Assembly (NCBI GenBank): GCA_022559845.1
Contig: CM040121.1
Coordinates: 505,714,566-505,778,565 of the forward strand
Length of the DNA stretch: 64,000 nucleotides
Reading direction: 5' to 3'
Source of the DNA: Amorphophallus konjac
Lineage: Eukaryota > Streptophyta > Magnoliopsida > Alismatales > Araceae
A model generated the notes under the pieces. That model searched no databases and was not told the origin of the DNA. It saw only the letters and a program-made list of their open reading frames with translations. Of the stretch, positions 22,271 through 33,424 are shown in pieces. The position numbers and the translations under genes were made by a program. The stretch's first letter is position 1; each line of letters begins with the position of its first letter.

Positions 22271-22439
22271 TTAAAATAATAATAACATTCATTCATAGAT
22301 AAAAAATTTAGTGCGAAGATAAATTAAATATTTTATTAGATTGCATAAATTCAAATCAAACATAATATCAAATCAATAACTGCATAGATTTTATAGACCC
22401 CAACTAACCTAGCTCTCATCAGTATTTTAAATTAATTAC
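22271..22439. other. AT-rich CACTA interior, possible intron start
   Basis: Non-coding AT-rich DNA upstream (on the minus strand) of the acidic terminal exon. Confidence 0.35.
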
Positions 22440-23720
22440 ATTTAGAGAATGCAATTCTGAGCGCCGAGCTCAAACCGGGTATCCGAATTGAAATACGTCA
22501 GTTCTGACAAGTCACTTTCATCTCCCAGGTCGTGTTAGAATGATCGGCACGCCGATCAGACCGATATTTCAGATTTTAGATTCCCGAACCTAACTTCTTT
22601 AATTTTTAACTAAGTGCATTTACAAAATGCACTTTTGAGCACCGGGTCCAAACCAAGTATCCGATTTGGATTCCGTCAGTTCTCACAAGTCACTTTTACC
22701 TCCCAGGTCGTGTTGGAACAATCGGCATGTCGATTAGATAGGTATTTCAGATTTTAGACCTCCCAACCCCTAGTCATCGATCTTTTAAATTAATTACATT
22801 TAGAGGATGCACTTTTGAGCGCTGGGCCCAAACCGAGTATCCGATTTAGATTTCGCCGGTTCTCACAAGTTACTTTTATCTCCCAGGTCGTGTTGGAATG
22901 ATCGGCAAGCCGATCAGGGTAATATTTTACATTTTAGACCCCTGAACCCCGAATTTTCTGAATTCTTCTAAACTAAGTTTCTTTTGAAAACACACTTAAT
23001 TTTGAATTGAGTTACTTTAGCGTCGGGCTCAAACCGGAATATCGATTTGAAATCCGTCAGCTCTCACAATTCACGTCTACCTCCCAGGTCGTGTTGGAAC
23101 GATCGGCACGCCGATCAGGCCAGTAGTTTACATTTTGGACCCTCGAACTCTGAATTTTTTGAATTCTTCTAAACTAAGTTACTTTTGAAAACTAACTTCG
23201 TTATTTGAGCGTCGGGTTCAAACTGGATATCCGATTTGAATTCTGTCAGCTCTCACAAGTCACGTCTACCTCCCAAGTCCTGTTGGAATGATCGGCACAC
23301 CGATCAGGCCAATACTTTACATTTTGGACCCCCGAACCCCGAATTTTCTGAATTCTTCTAAACCAAGTTACTTTTGAAAACTAACTTAGTTATTTGAGAG
23401 TCGGCTCACATGGGATATCCAATTTGAAATCCGTCAGCTCTCACAACTCACGTATACCTCCCAGGTCGTGTTGGAACAATCGACACGTCGATCAGGCCAG
23501 TATTTTATATTTTGGACCCCCGAACCCCGAATGGACTGAATTCTTCTAAACTAAGTTACTTTTCAAAACACACTTAATTTTGAATTGAGTTATTTTAGCG
23601 TCGGGCTCAAATCGGATATCCGATTTGGAATCCGTCAGCTCTCACAACTCACGTCTACCTCGCAGGTCGTGTTGGAACGATCGGCACGCCGATCAGGCCA
23701 GCATTTTACATTTTGATCCC
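22440..23720. repeat. Seven-unit tandem array (~180-200 bp) with a palindrome in each unit
   Basis: Each unit has the same order: a GAGC...GGGCTCAAACCGG-like block, TCCGTCAG.TCTCACAA, CTCCCAGGTCGTGTTGGAA, then a palindrome of the form GATCGGC-AC-GCCGATC, then an ATTTTACATTTTGGACCCC-like block. Palindromes start near 22542, 22720, 22900, 23101, 23290, 23480 and 23678. The array may sit in an intron of the CACTA gene. Confidence 0.85.
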
Positions 23721-24885
23721 CCGAACACCTAATTATCTGACGAAATATTCCGATCAGGCCAACATCTACCAGAGGGGGTGGTGCTCCACACTGCACGTCT
23801 AGGGCCCCTGCGGCCAGCTCTATCTGGGACCGCACATCCCCCCTTTCTGTGATCGCGGATCCTAGTAGCCAATGAACACAACACGAAAATATAACTGAAG
23901 TTTAAAAAATGATAAACATGTCTATCACCCAATGAACCGAAGAAAATATGAATTCCATTCAACTTCGCCAAACTTTGTAAACATTGGCTGTATGTACTGA
24001 TATATTCAACCCAAGCATATATTTCTACTTCACGCGCCTAGTTACTCAATGACTATTTGAAAGTTTGGAACATTCAAATATTTTTCAGCTCAGTTTTCAA
24101 TATTCGGATGGGAAATATTTTAAAATAGTGATTGCAGAAAACATTTGGCTAAAAAAAATAAGTATGTATTTCCTTTTTCTTGGGTGGGAGGGGAGCTTGG
24201 ACTGCAGGGATAGGTGGGGAGCTTGAACAAGGTACAGCAAGACACCATAGTGATATGGAGCTACATATATAGCCATTAGCCAACAAAAGAGAGAGATGAC
24301 ATAAGGGACCAGATGAGCAGTGGCAAAATTTCTTCAGAAGCCTGTAATTGGCCCAAGGTAAGAACATTCAAACTAAGGTGTTGGCTATTCTTCCAGCTGA
24401 ACCGCCTCCCCCATCGACCTCCCCCTCCCCCCCCCCCACCCTCCATGAACCCCCCCCCCCTCCCACCGACGTCCCCCTGAGTTGGAGGACTGGAACAAAC
24501 CAACCGAGCTCGGTTAAGACAGATGACTTATTTTGCCCTTACCTTACTTGATTAACAAACTGACCCAAAGTTAAAAGGATAGTATCTCCTTCTTCCCCCT
24601 TTTCTGTCCCTACATACATGGCTATACATGTCCTTATTTGCTCTCACTTCGATCTTCTCTTCCTCCTCTCCCTACATACATGGCTATATATCCTTTAATT
24701 TTTTTGAAAATGTTTAATTATCATTTAAACTCATAGAAACATATATATGTACAAAAAAAGGGAATAAAAGATTCATGGTTCAAGTACAATCCCTACAGAC
24801 GTCCTCCCCTCCCCCTCCCCCCCCCCCCACCAGAACCCCACCACCCTCTCGGAGCCCCTCCCTGAACCCCCCCACCGAGCTCCCC
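23721..24885. other. CACTA interior, unassigned
   Basis: Contains a minus-strand open stretch (23835-23635, with ELAAGALDVQCGAPPPL) that might be another exon, and C-rich runs at 24420-24470 and 24800-24830. No recognised domain. Confidence 0.35.
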
Positions 24886-25416
24886 CTAGCCCTGTCAATG
24901 GATTCGCCGGATCCGAATATCCAATCCGAATTCGAAAAAACAATCGGATTCGGGGTAGTTTCTATGATTCGAAATGAGGCATCTGTGCAAATTCGAGAAG
25001 ACACTTTCCCGATCTGAAATCTTTGATCTTACTCACTTTTTGTGTTGCTGTCAAGTTGGCATTGAGTATTCATTCTATGCAGGTTCCGTCTGATGGCCCT
25101 CCTATGCTACAAGATATCCATGGATAGCTTTAATGAAAAAAAGCAATGATGATGGCCATATCCATGGACAACTTTAATGAAAGTAATTTAAATGAAATAA
25201 GAAGCATGTAGCCTTAATGTCTGTTTTATTATTTTGTTTTATTATGATGATGGCCATATCCATGGACAGCAATAATTGAAATTTCAACCATCTCTGGTCC
25301 ATTTCCATACTGGATATCAGTTTATTTCGGATTTGAATCAAGTTCGGATCTCATGTTATCGGATCCGAACTCGGATCATGAAGAATCCGATCCGGATCCG
25401 ATTCATTGACACCCCT
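24886..25416. mobile_element. hAT-like MITE nested in the CACTA element
   Basis: Inverted ends: TAGCCCTGTCAATGGATTC at the left and, reversed, AGGGGTGTCAATGAATCGG at the right. The inner parts are rich in GGATCCGAAT/ATTCGGATCC. AGCTCCCC occurs on both flanks (24878-24885, 25417-25424), an 8-bp duplication as made by hAT elements. The flank is C-rich, so the exact duplication is less certain. No coding capacity. Confidence 0.65.
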
Positions 25417-25789
25417 AGCTCCCCCCCTCCCCCCCCCTCCCACCAAGCTCCCCCCCCCCCTCCTGCTCCCACTGAACCACCAAATAGATTTTCTCGCTAT
25501 CCTGTTCCTTTTTTTTCTTTCTTCTCTGTTTTTTTTCTTTTTTTAGTGCCCACAACGCCCCGCCCTCTCTCTAATTTAGTTAATATTAAACAAGACATCC
25601 TAACAATAAATCTGAGTAAGATTACATAAATTAAAATAAAATGAAACAACATATAAATACAAAATTAAATTTTTACTTACTGTTTATTTGTAAAAAATTC
25701 TCTGATTCTTTCATTCCCTTTCCCTCGGCCGATTATCCTACGATGAATACAACAATATATTAAATAAAATAAAAATAATTATTTTATCT

Positions 25790-26640
25790 ATGAGTGCCTG
25801 TGAGGGGGGGGCAACGGGAGCCCTACGACCGACGGTAGAGGGAGAGGGAGAGGGAGAGGGGGGCCTGAGACGTGTGTGCGTGTGTCTGTGTCTGTGTGTG
25901 CGTGTGTGTGTGTGTCTGTAAGGGGGAGGGGGGCCACGAACAAGGGAAGAGAGGGCGGTGGAGGGGGTGGGGGAGGGCGGCCAGAGGGAGTGAGGGAGCG
26001 TGTGTGTGTGTGTGTGTGTGTCTGTAAGGGGGAGGGGGGCCACGAACAGGGGAAGAGAGGGCGGTAGAGGGGGTGGGGGAGGGCGGCCAGAGGGAGTGAG
26101 GGAGCGGGAGAGGGAGTGAGGGAGCGGGACAGGGGAGAGGGAGAGGAAGAGGGAGAGGGATTGAGTGAGGGAGGGCAACAGGATCGGGAGAGGGGGAGGG
26201 AGATAGGGAGAGGGAGAGCGGCGAGAGGGAGCGAAGGAGGGAGATAGGGAGAGGGAGAGGGAGGGCACTTATCGGCGACGACGACGGCGATGATGGGAGG
26301 AGGTTGGCGGTGACGGCGGGGGTGGGAGGAGGATGGCGGCGACGGCGACGGCGACGACGACGACGATTGTGAGAGGGAGGGAGGCTGGCGGCGACAGTGG
26401 GGCCTCCGGCGATGGCGAGGACGGCGGCTCCAGCGGCGACGACGGCAAGCAAAGGAGAAAAAGAGAGTGAGAGGGAGAGTGAGGGCCTCCGGCGACAACG
26501 AGGACGACAGCTCCGACGGCGACGGCGGCGAGCAGAGGAGAAAGAGAGAGTGAGAGGGAGAGGGAGAGTGGGGGGTGGAAATGGGGGCGGGTGGAAGGGG
26601 TGGGAGGAAGGGTTCAATCATGGCGGGAGGTGGGAAATGT
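25790..26640. repeat. GC-rich GA/GGA and GT microsatellite block inside the CACTA element
   Basis: Purine-rich GGGAGA arrays, two (TG)n tracts within a repeated ~125-bp unit (25900-26030), and GGCGAC trinucleotide runs. The three overlapping Pro/Ser-rich minus-strand frames of up to 277 codons are repeat artefacts. The GC-rich part at 26280-26560 looks like the 5' UTR and first exon of a plant gene and could be captured host DNA. Confidence 0.7.
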
Positions 26641-26879
26641 TGCGACGGAAATACAGACGGAACTAAGTTCCGTCTGTAATTTCAGACGGATTATTTTCTA
26701 TCTGAATATACGTCTCAATTTTGCGATGACAATACGGACGGAACATATTCCGTCTATAATTTCAGACGGAATATTTCCGTCTGAATATCCGTCGTCAATT
26801 GAGACGTATATTCAGACAGAGTATAGTATGTCTGAAACACAAATGAAATTTGCGACGAAAATTAATTCGTCGTAAATTT

Positions 26880-26909
26880 TCGTCGCTAACCCCGCTTTTT
26901 CTTGTAATA
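26880..26909. repeat. CACTA right terminal inverted repeat (decayed tip)
   Basis: Inverse of the left end; the last three bases are ATA instead of GTG, two G-to-A changes. Subterminal repeats run from about 26640. Confidence 0.75.
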
Positions 26910-26912
26910 TAT

Positions 26913-28430
26913 GTATATATATCTTACCCAGTCATTAGGCTAACTAAGGAAAGTACTTTACCATTTGAAACTTCTAAGTAAATTGTCCGCTACTTGTATT
27001 GGAAAATAAGTATGCATACAAGTGCTCTCGAGGAATTGTAGAGTATAGAGATCACATACAGGAACAGATTAATGACCATTCTGGACGACCGATCATGTAA
27101 TCGACATATGAGGGGAATGTATCAGCGGCATGCGGCATACGCCCAGCATCCCGCCGCCGGCGCCGCCGCCGCGATGGGCCAGTGACCCGGCCATCTTCTC
27201 CCCCACCCTCCCCTTTCTCCTCCATCCTGTTAGTACGTAATAGGGTCGGGTCCAGATTGAGAGAGGAGAAGGGTGGAGCTGCCACCGCCATCGTCGGAAG
27301 AGGATATATACAGCATTGGGACTCTGGGGGGAAAGAAGAGGGACGGGAAGAGACATATATACATAATAGAGATTTGGGAGGACAGAGAGCGAGCGGTGTG
27401 ACATATGAAAGGACGGGCTTGTTTAATTACCACGGTGCCCTCCCATGCATGTGCCAAATTGATTTGGTGGCCAGTTATCTCAGCCCGTCACATAAACCAC
27501 TCGTCCTCCCCCATCACAAATTTGTCGCCTTTGGACTCCTCCGCTGGCCGGCAGGAGCTCACCACTCAATCAGCAGCATTCACACGGGCAGAGGTGGAAC
27601 TTCCTCCAAAAACTAGTTAAGTAAATACAAATTGCTGCTCATGAAGTCTTCGTCTTTGCCGCGCACATGAGAATGGGGTACTCTGTTGTAAAGAAGTACC
27701 CGCTGTCCTAAGTTGACGAGCCTCCCTTCAGAACTGGATACATGTATGTGCTCCAGTTTGGAGGAAGCTTCCCATCAATGCCAGCGATTGTCAGCTGGGG
27801 GGGTCTACATGCCAAGAAGTAGACAGATGCACAGAGAGAGAAGGGGGGGTCTACCTGCCAAGAAAAATCTAAAGAGAGATATAGATAGATAATAAGAAAG
27901 TAGTGGATGGACGAACAGATACACGGAGTGAGATTTAAAATTTGAGTGACTTTGATAATGAAATAAGAGTAGAATAGAATGTGTTATTCTATTTACTCAC
28001 CCTTAATTGAGTTTCGATAACAGAGTTAAATAACTGAGAGTCGATTAGAATTAAAGTTCTTATTATGAGGTTAATTCCTTCGTCTCTCTCACATGAGATG
28101 AGTCACTACTATAATAAAGATAAATTATCAAATTTGAAAAGAGAAAATTCAAAAGCAATTCAACCGAATCCACCCCGAGTAGCATATTTTAACTTACTAA
28201 TTCTAGCATGTTATCAAAGTTGACCTTAAATCTTTTACTACTCACGGGAGAACGAAACAAGCAAATTGGAGACACCAGGAAGATACCCATGAGAGCGCAT
28301 CATCATCCCTACCCACACACGGAAACCAGTCCAACAGGGGATGCCAAAATCCACCCAAAGGAAGGAGAGACAGAGCATTCAGGAACAATGAGTTGTTTAT
28401 ACACTAGAAAGTTCAAAACTTGCTAGGAAT
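26913..28430. other. Intergenic sequence left of the TAXIMIN-like gene
   Basis: A GC-rich stretch (27130-27300) has short open frames on both strands without recognisable domains. About 28200-28500 probably belongs to the 3' UTR of the gene to the right. Nothing else can be supported. Confidence 0.4.
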
Positions 28431-28501
28431 TACATGATGAAGACGACGAATAATTAGACGAAGACCACGACGGTGGCCGATGACCGATCCATTTCTTTGT
28501 A

Positions 28502-28915
28502 TCAGCAGGGGATCTGGGAGGTGAACCACTTCATGACATGGAGGGGGGCCTTGATGAGCTCGATCGCCAGCTCCACCAGCACCGTCACGCACAGGCAGCA
28601 CGGGCATATGCACGACAGCAGCAGCCTACACACACACACACACACACACACAGGTAGCATATCAGAAGATTGGCCGGGGAGATAAATTTCCGGTCTTTTG
28701 GGGGATATCTTTGCTCCTTTATCTTAGAATTCTCTTAAAACGTATCAGTTGCCGGGCGAGATGGATGAAATGGGTACTGGGGGGGGGAGGGGAGGAGAGG
28801 AGAGGACTAACCCGACGATCCAGACGACGACGCCGACGATGGAGACGAGGAGGGAGAGGAAGGCGAAGGGGAGTCCCAGAAGCCAACCCAGCGGCCTGCA
28901 CTCGCAGTCACACAT
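28502..28915 (-). CDS. TAX: TAXIMIN-like small cysteine-rich hydrophobic protein (75 aa, two exons)
   Basis: Exon 1 is 28915-28812 (ATG at 28915), intron 28811-28626 (GTTAGT ... GTGTAG, 186 bases), exon 2 is 28625-28502 with TGA at 28504-28502; exon 1 ends in phase 2 and the joined frame is uninterrupted. The protein begins [19 protein letters not shown], has one long hydrophobic stretch (about residues 9-38), a Cys cluster ([10 protein letters not shown], about 38-47) and the end [15 protein letters not shown]. Length, order and both motifs fit the TAXIMIN peptides, conserved land-plant proteins linked to signalling of specialised metabolism and organ separation. The hydrophobic start may act as a signal peptide or membrane segment. 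The gene stands alone. It is a real host gene because splice sites and family motifs agree. Confidence 0.88.
28626..28652. repeat. (CA)n microsatellite touching the TAXIMIN intron acceptor
   Basis: About 12 CA units; on the gene strand (TG)n runs up to the TAG acceptor, taking the place of a normal pyrimidine tract. Confidence 0.9.
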
Positions 28916-28968
28916 GGCTCCTCTTCCCGTGCTCGCCTGCTCCTCCTGGCCTCCTCCCTCTTCTGCCT

Positions 28969-28971
<3 letters not shown>

Positions 28972-29021
<50 letters not shown>
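28972..29021. repeat. (TC)n microsatellite in the TAXIMIN 5' UTR
   Basis: About 25 units, (GA)n on the gene strand, between the TATA box and the ATG. GAGA-type 5' UTR tracts are common in plant genes. Confidence 0.9.
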
Positions 29022-29023
<2 letters not shown>

Positions 29024-29083
29024 CGCCTGGCCCCTTCTTTGCCGTCGCCGTTTTGTTTGGCAACGACCGGCAATTTGTTTATG

Positions 29084-29093
29084 CTTTATATAG
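29084..29093 (-). promoter_or_regulatory. TATA box of the TAXIMIN-like gene
   Basis: CTATATAAAG on the minus strand about 170 bases before the ATG. Confidence 0.65.
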
Positions 29094-29099
29094 GGTTCT

Positions 29100-30750
29100 T
29101 TAGTGTTTAGTCCCTGTAACGCTATCAATAATTTTTTAATCCCTATAAGTTACATATTTCGTCCTGATCCCACAAAACTTGAAATTTCTTAATTTTTATA
29201 CTCACTATTTCAGTGACTTAACTATAGTTTAAGAATAAATGTTTTGTGCAATGTCATAGTTGCACGGACAGAGGCCACCTCAAACTTACGACACTCTCTC
29301 CTATTGACCCAACAAGACGTGACGTGATGGGTTTCATAGAGAGAAATATGTCTCACGACATACGCATTAAATATACGAGATGTTCAATGAGAAAATATGA
29401 AAATAAAATATTTTATAATATGAGAAATCAAATGAACTATTTTTGGCACCACGTTCTAATTCTACGTCCATGCCGTCCTCGTAGGAACAACCACTGACAG
29501 GAGTCACAGGATGGGGATTAGTTTTGGAAGATTCCTTTGTCGCGCTTCCGTTCTGCTAACGAGAGGGGGCAACTTTTCCGAAACGCACGCCCGAGGAGAA
29601 ATCCCGTCAAAATAATTAGCCCATGATATGTTGGAAAATGACGAAGATGTTCCTCTAATTTAACCTTCAATCATATTTCAAGTTGGGGGGGACTTCCAGA
29701 GAATTCACAAAAAAAAAAAAAAAATCACCGCTTTTCGGATCATAGTTCGTAGATTCGATGATCCGAGTCAGATCGGGATTGCCCTGATCCACAATGATAA
29801 GGTCAACTCGGTACGACCCACCTCACCTTGACAGTCCTTTCTTCCTCCACCCCAACACCCCCCCCCCCACCACCACGGCAGCCTTTTCTTCCCCCACCCC
29901 GATGCCCCGGCCCACCCCAGGCAGCCTCCCACCACGGGTGGCAATGCCCCTCCCGACTGGATACTCGTTACCACTATCGGATCTCATCTGTCACTGTCGT
30001 ATCCTCACCAAAACATACATGAAATGTCGCATACAAGGATAAAGAGGTAGAGAGAAGTGACTCGGTCCGAGTCAGTCATATCATATTTCAAATTTTCATA
30101 GATCTAAATAAATCTATCCAAATCGACTTAACTCATACCAAGTAGATTTGACTCGGATCGGGTCAACAAACCATGTTTTAAATATGACATTACTTACAAA
30201 AATCTCTTCTTTTCGATGAAAGGCGAGATCTATGGAACCATCCTCCTAATAATACCTCTGTATTCAGAATTCTCAACTCACAAGCATATTTATTGTGGGG
30301 GGCGGGGGGGATCTCTTACTGTGGTTTTTCTAAAATTTCAAATTCAAACTCTCTTTCTTCAATGATAAAATATCACAAATAATTAGACAACGCGACGAAG
30401 ATTTCACCCACACGGGTTCTTAATCATGCAATAGTCAATTATTAGTAGCAGTAGTAGCCAATAACACCGTAGCTTTTACTTCACATCAAGCGTTGATTTT
30501 GAGAATCACGAGTGAGTAGAATGGTTAAATATCGTGTCTTATAATAGTAAAATATTAAGTTTAACTTAAAAAAAATTAATTTATATTTAATTCTCTGTGA
30601 ACTTATAATTTATTAATCTTGCTAAATTTTCTGTCATAAAATAACTTTCACTTTCTCCGTGGAGTGGAGAGACCGTGATGCAACCAGAACTACGTAGACA
30701 GGGGTAGCCCTATGTTATTGTTTCCTTTTCTTTCTTTTTTTCTTGAAAAA
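29100..30750. other. Intergenic, unassigned
   Basis: AT-rich with a C-rich patch at 29850-29950 and an A-run at 29710-29724. A few repeated GGATC/GATCCGAGTC words at 29735-29780 and 30150-30170 may mark an old element. No gene that I can support. Confidence 0.4.
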
Positions 30751-30754
30751 TATT

Positions 30755-31083
30755 TATTACACACCTCAATTATAAACCCAAGGTGTGCATCAAATAAATT
30801 AATTTTTTATAATTTTTTTTGATGCGAGACTAACGTCCTCTTAATTTATCGTACAAGACACACCCCTATTTAATAATTAAAAAAATAAAAATCAAATTCA
30901 ATGAATAATATTAGACCTAATTTTTCTTCAATCGATTCTTTTTATTTTAAATTTTTTTCGATCGTCGAATGGAGATCTGACTTATATGATAAATTAAGAG
31001 GACTTGAACCTCGTATCATGATTTTTTTAAAAAAATAATTTATTTAATACACACTCTAAATTTATAATTATCCCGAGTGTGTG
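30755..31083. mobile_element. Foldback MITE with ~110-bp imperfect terminal inverted repeats
   Basis: The left arm (ACACACCTCAATTATAAA ... GTCCTCTTAATTTATC) pairs with the right arm read in reverse (ACACACTCGGGATAATTATAAA ... GTCCTCTTAATTTATC), with few gaps. The loop is AT-rich. It has no coding capacity. The class (Mutator-like or other) and target duplication are not clear. Confidence 0.75.
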
Positions 31084-33120
31084 TGGACTAAATATAACTC
31101 ATTTTTTCTCTCACTTTTCTCTTCCCAATTGCCCACCTGCAACTATCCACCCACCCAACCCCCATCCCCCAACACCAAACAGGGGCCCACAGGGCCACTG
31201 ATCAAACCATGGCTGTCCTTAGCTTTGCCGTGCTCGACATCCTCCCCACCTCCTTTAGATGCTGTCCCAACCCAAGCTCGGTCTTTGTCCTCTCGCAGAA
31301 GTTCCCTTCACAGCGAGATGAGAATCCCCCCGGCCAACGCGTTTGTTTTAGGGACATCTGTGTGTACGTTTCTTTTTTGGGGGTTCATTTGAGGACTTAT
31401 TTTCGACTTTACACCAAAGTTTGACGGTCCGATATATTATGTACTATACGTATCAGAAGATCGTATTAGTTGGAGATCGATATAATCGACGTGTGATATG
31501 TAATTGATACGATAATTGTATTTATTTAAATATTATTTATTTTATTTTATATTCAATTGACTTTGATAATTAAATTGATTGAGATGTTCCCTTCTAACGG
31601 TTCATCCTGAGTTTGAAAGCCGTCATAAGTATGTTTTTTTTTCAAATTTTCATTTCTTCTTGAGAAAAGAGTCCAAAAGTAGATGTCATTTGTATTTTCG
31701 TTTCTTCTTAAGAAAAGAGTCAAAATTAGATGTCATTTGTGATATTCAAATTGAGAATCTCACAATTATACACATGACTCTCTAACCAACTAAGTCACAA
31801 ATAATTTTAACACATGATTTATTACACTAGATATTTATTATATTGTTGACACGTTATGGTGCAATACAGTGTTACGGTGCCTTATCATACTAATAAAATA
31901 TCGATACGACCGGACCGTCAAATCTTATTTTACAAAGATACCAATGTTTCAACTTTTAATCAAAAACCAAAATTTGATAGCCATCTAATATTCCAGGTTT
32001 ATCTCTCAGATTTATGGTTTACCTTTGACCTACATATAAAAAATGTTTTTAAAGTTTTGAGTTCTTGTGCTACTTCTAAAACGAAAGTCTCGTAAATTGG
32101 TTGTTGATATTAATTTAGTTTTCACACTTTTAATAAAACCAAATTCTAGAAGGAAATCGAAACCTATGCAATGATATTTGCAAAAATACCCTCTTTAGAA
32201 GTTTTTTATTTATCTTATATAATTAAAATATAATTTTTGTCAGGCATAGAAATATTTCTAAAAATGGCAAGAGCTAAGAACACTAAAACTAAAAATATAC
32301 TAATATTGATCCACGAATTATGCTATGAGATTTTCATTACTTTATGATAATAAAAAATTGTTTTAAATGATTTATATTATTTAAGAAAATACTCGGACGA
32401 AGAACAATTTTTAAACTAGTACATTAATTAAGAAACAGAATCGCATCATTTTACAACGAATCGAACACCACCAAAGTAAATTGTCCTTCCACGTTCTTTT
32501 CTTGGGGAGTAGTTTTCTCGTAATTCTTTGTCGATTATAAAGCCTGACCATTCACACGGAGACAATGTTATTGCCCCTCACTTGACATGAAGAACCGCTG
32601 AGTCAGAAGACATGAAGTACAAATTTTCGAAACAGCAACATCGGTAAAATGGATAATGACATTTCATACTCAAAAAGTTTATCATCATTTGCAAAACAAG
32701 AATAACGGGCAACGGAACTGGTCGCTTGTCTTTTCAGCCTCATCCAAGAAAGAACCATTTAAGTAAATAGACTGGGATCAACGGGATTGTGCAACAAGCA
32801 GTACCAAACGCGGTGGATCCAACCAGCCATCAAAATTTCTAGCAAAAATCTTCGCAAGTAATCTTCAAGAAGGAAAAGCTTATACCAAGCACAAAAAGGA
32901 AGATGCCAGGAAAAGCTTAGCTGTGGGATTTACGTGCATCATTGTACAGACTGCCTTGTCCTATAACAACGATGTTACAACAATGTCCAAATGGAAAAAC
33001 TAATTATCCATTGTATATCTATCTGTCCCCTTTTACCTGCGCCCGTGCAACTTATTGCCTCGGAACGAAGAAGAGAGTAATGCGGAGAGCTCCGTCAGTG
33101 CAAGAGGCGTTTCTGGACGT
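31084..33120. other. Intergenic, unassigned
   Basis: Contains a ~52-bp tandem duplication at 31641-31745 (TTTC.TTTCTTCTTGAGAAAAGAGTC unit) and a GCAAAAATACCCTC word near 32185 shared with the MITE at 57560. No gene recognised. Confidence 0.4.
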
Positions 33121-33126
33121 TTGTTT

Positions 33127-33422
33127 ATATAACCCTAGCAGAGATTACAGCTTCACATCAACAGCACGACAATGGCCGTGCTCTACCAGTGAAATAGTAC
33201 GCGAATGCTGAAACCTGTGGGGTTAGTAAAGAAAAAAATGATTCCAAACCGAACCATATTCACCCCTATGAATCATATAACCGAACCAAATCAAACCGAA
33301 CCATATTCACCCCTATGAATCATATAACCCTAGCAGAGATCACAGCTTTCACATCAAACGGTACGATAATGGCCGTGCTCCACCAGTGAAACGGCATAAG
33401 AATGCTGAAACCTGAGAGGTTA
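33127..33422. repeat. Local ~100-bp duplication with a 32-bp inner duplication
   Basis: ATATAACCCTAGCAGAGAT ... GAATGCTGAAACCTG occurs at 33127-33217 and again at 33322-33414. Between them GAACCATATTCACCCCTATG and its flank occur twice (about 33257 and 33300). Origin unknown. Confidence 0.8.
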
Positions 33423-33424
33423 CT

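Larger units (their letters stand above)
21591..26909 (-). mobile_element. CACTA (En/Spm-type) DNA transposon, 5.3 kb, non-autonomous
   Basis: Starts CACTACAATAAAAGGCGG (21591). The other end is the inverted match CCGCTTTTTCTTGTA followed by ATA where the family has GTG. TAT flanks both ends (21588-21590, 26910-26912), the 3-bp duplication of CACTA elements. Both ends carry many subterminal repeats of the type TTTCAGACGGA / TCCGTCTGAAA. Inside are a transposase-like terminal exon, a tandem array, a nested MITE and a GC-rich block, but no recognisable transposase core, so it is probably non-autonomous. The direction assumes the exon at 22179-22265. Confidence 0.88.

Noticed and set aside
22440..23720. 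CRISPR-like appearance of regularly spaced palindromes
   Set aside because: Units are ~190 bp and diverged along their whole length, inside a plant CACTA transposon; this is an ordinary tandem repeat with a palindrome.
25738..26621. Pro/Ser-rich minus-strand frames up to 277 codons
   Set aside because: Three overlapping frames are all open because the DNA is a GGGAGA/GT repeat; composition explains them.
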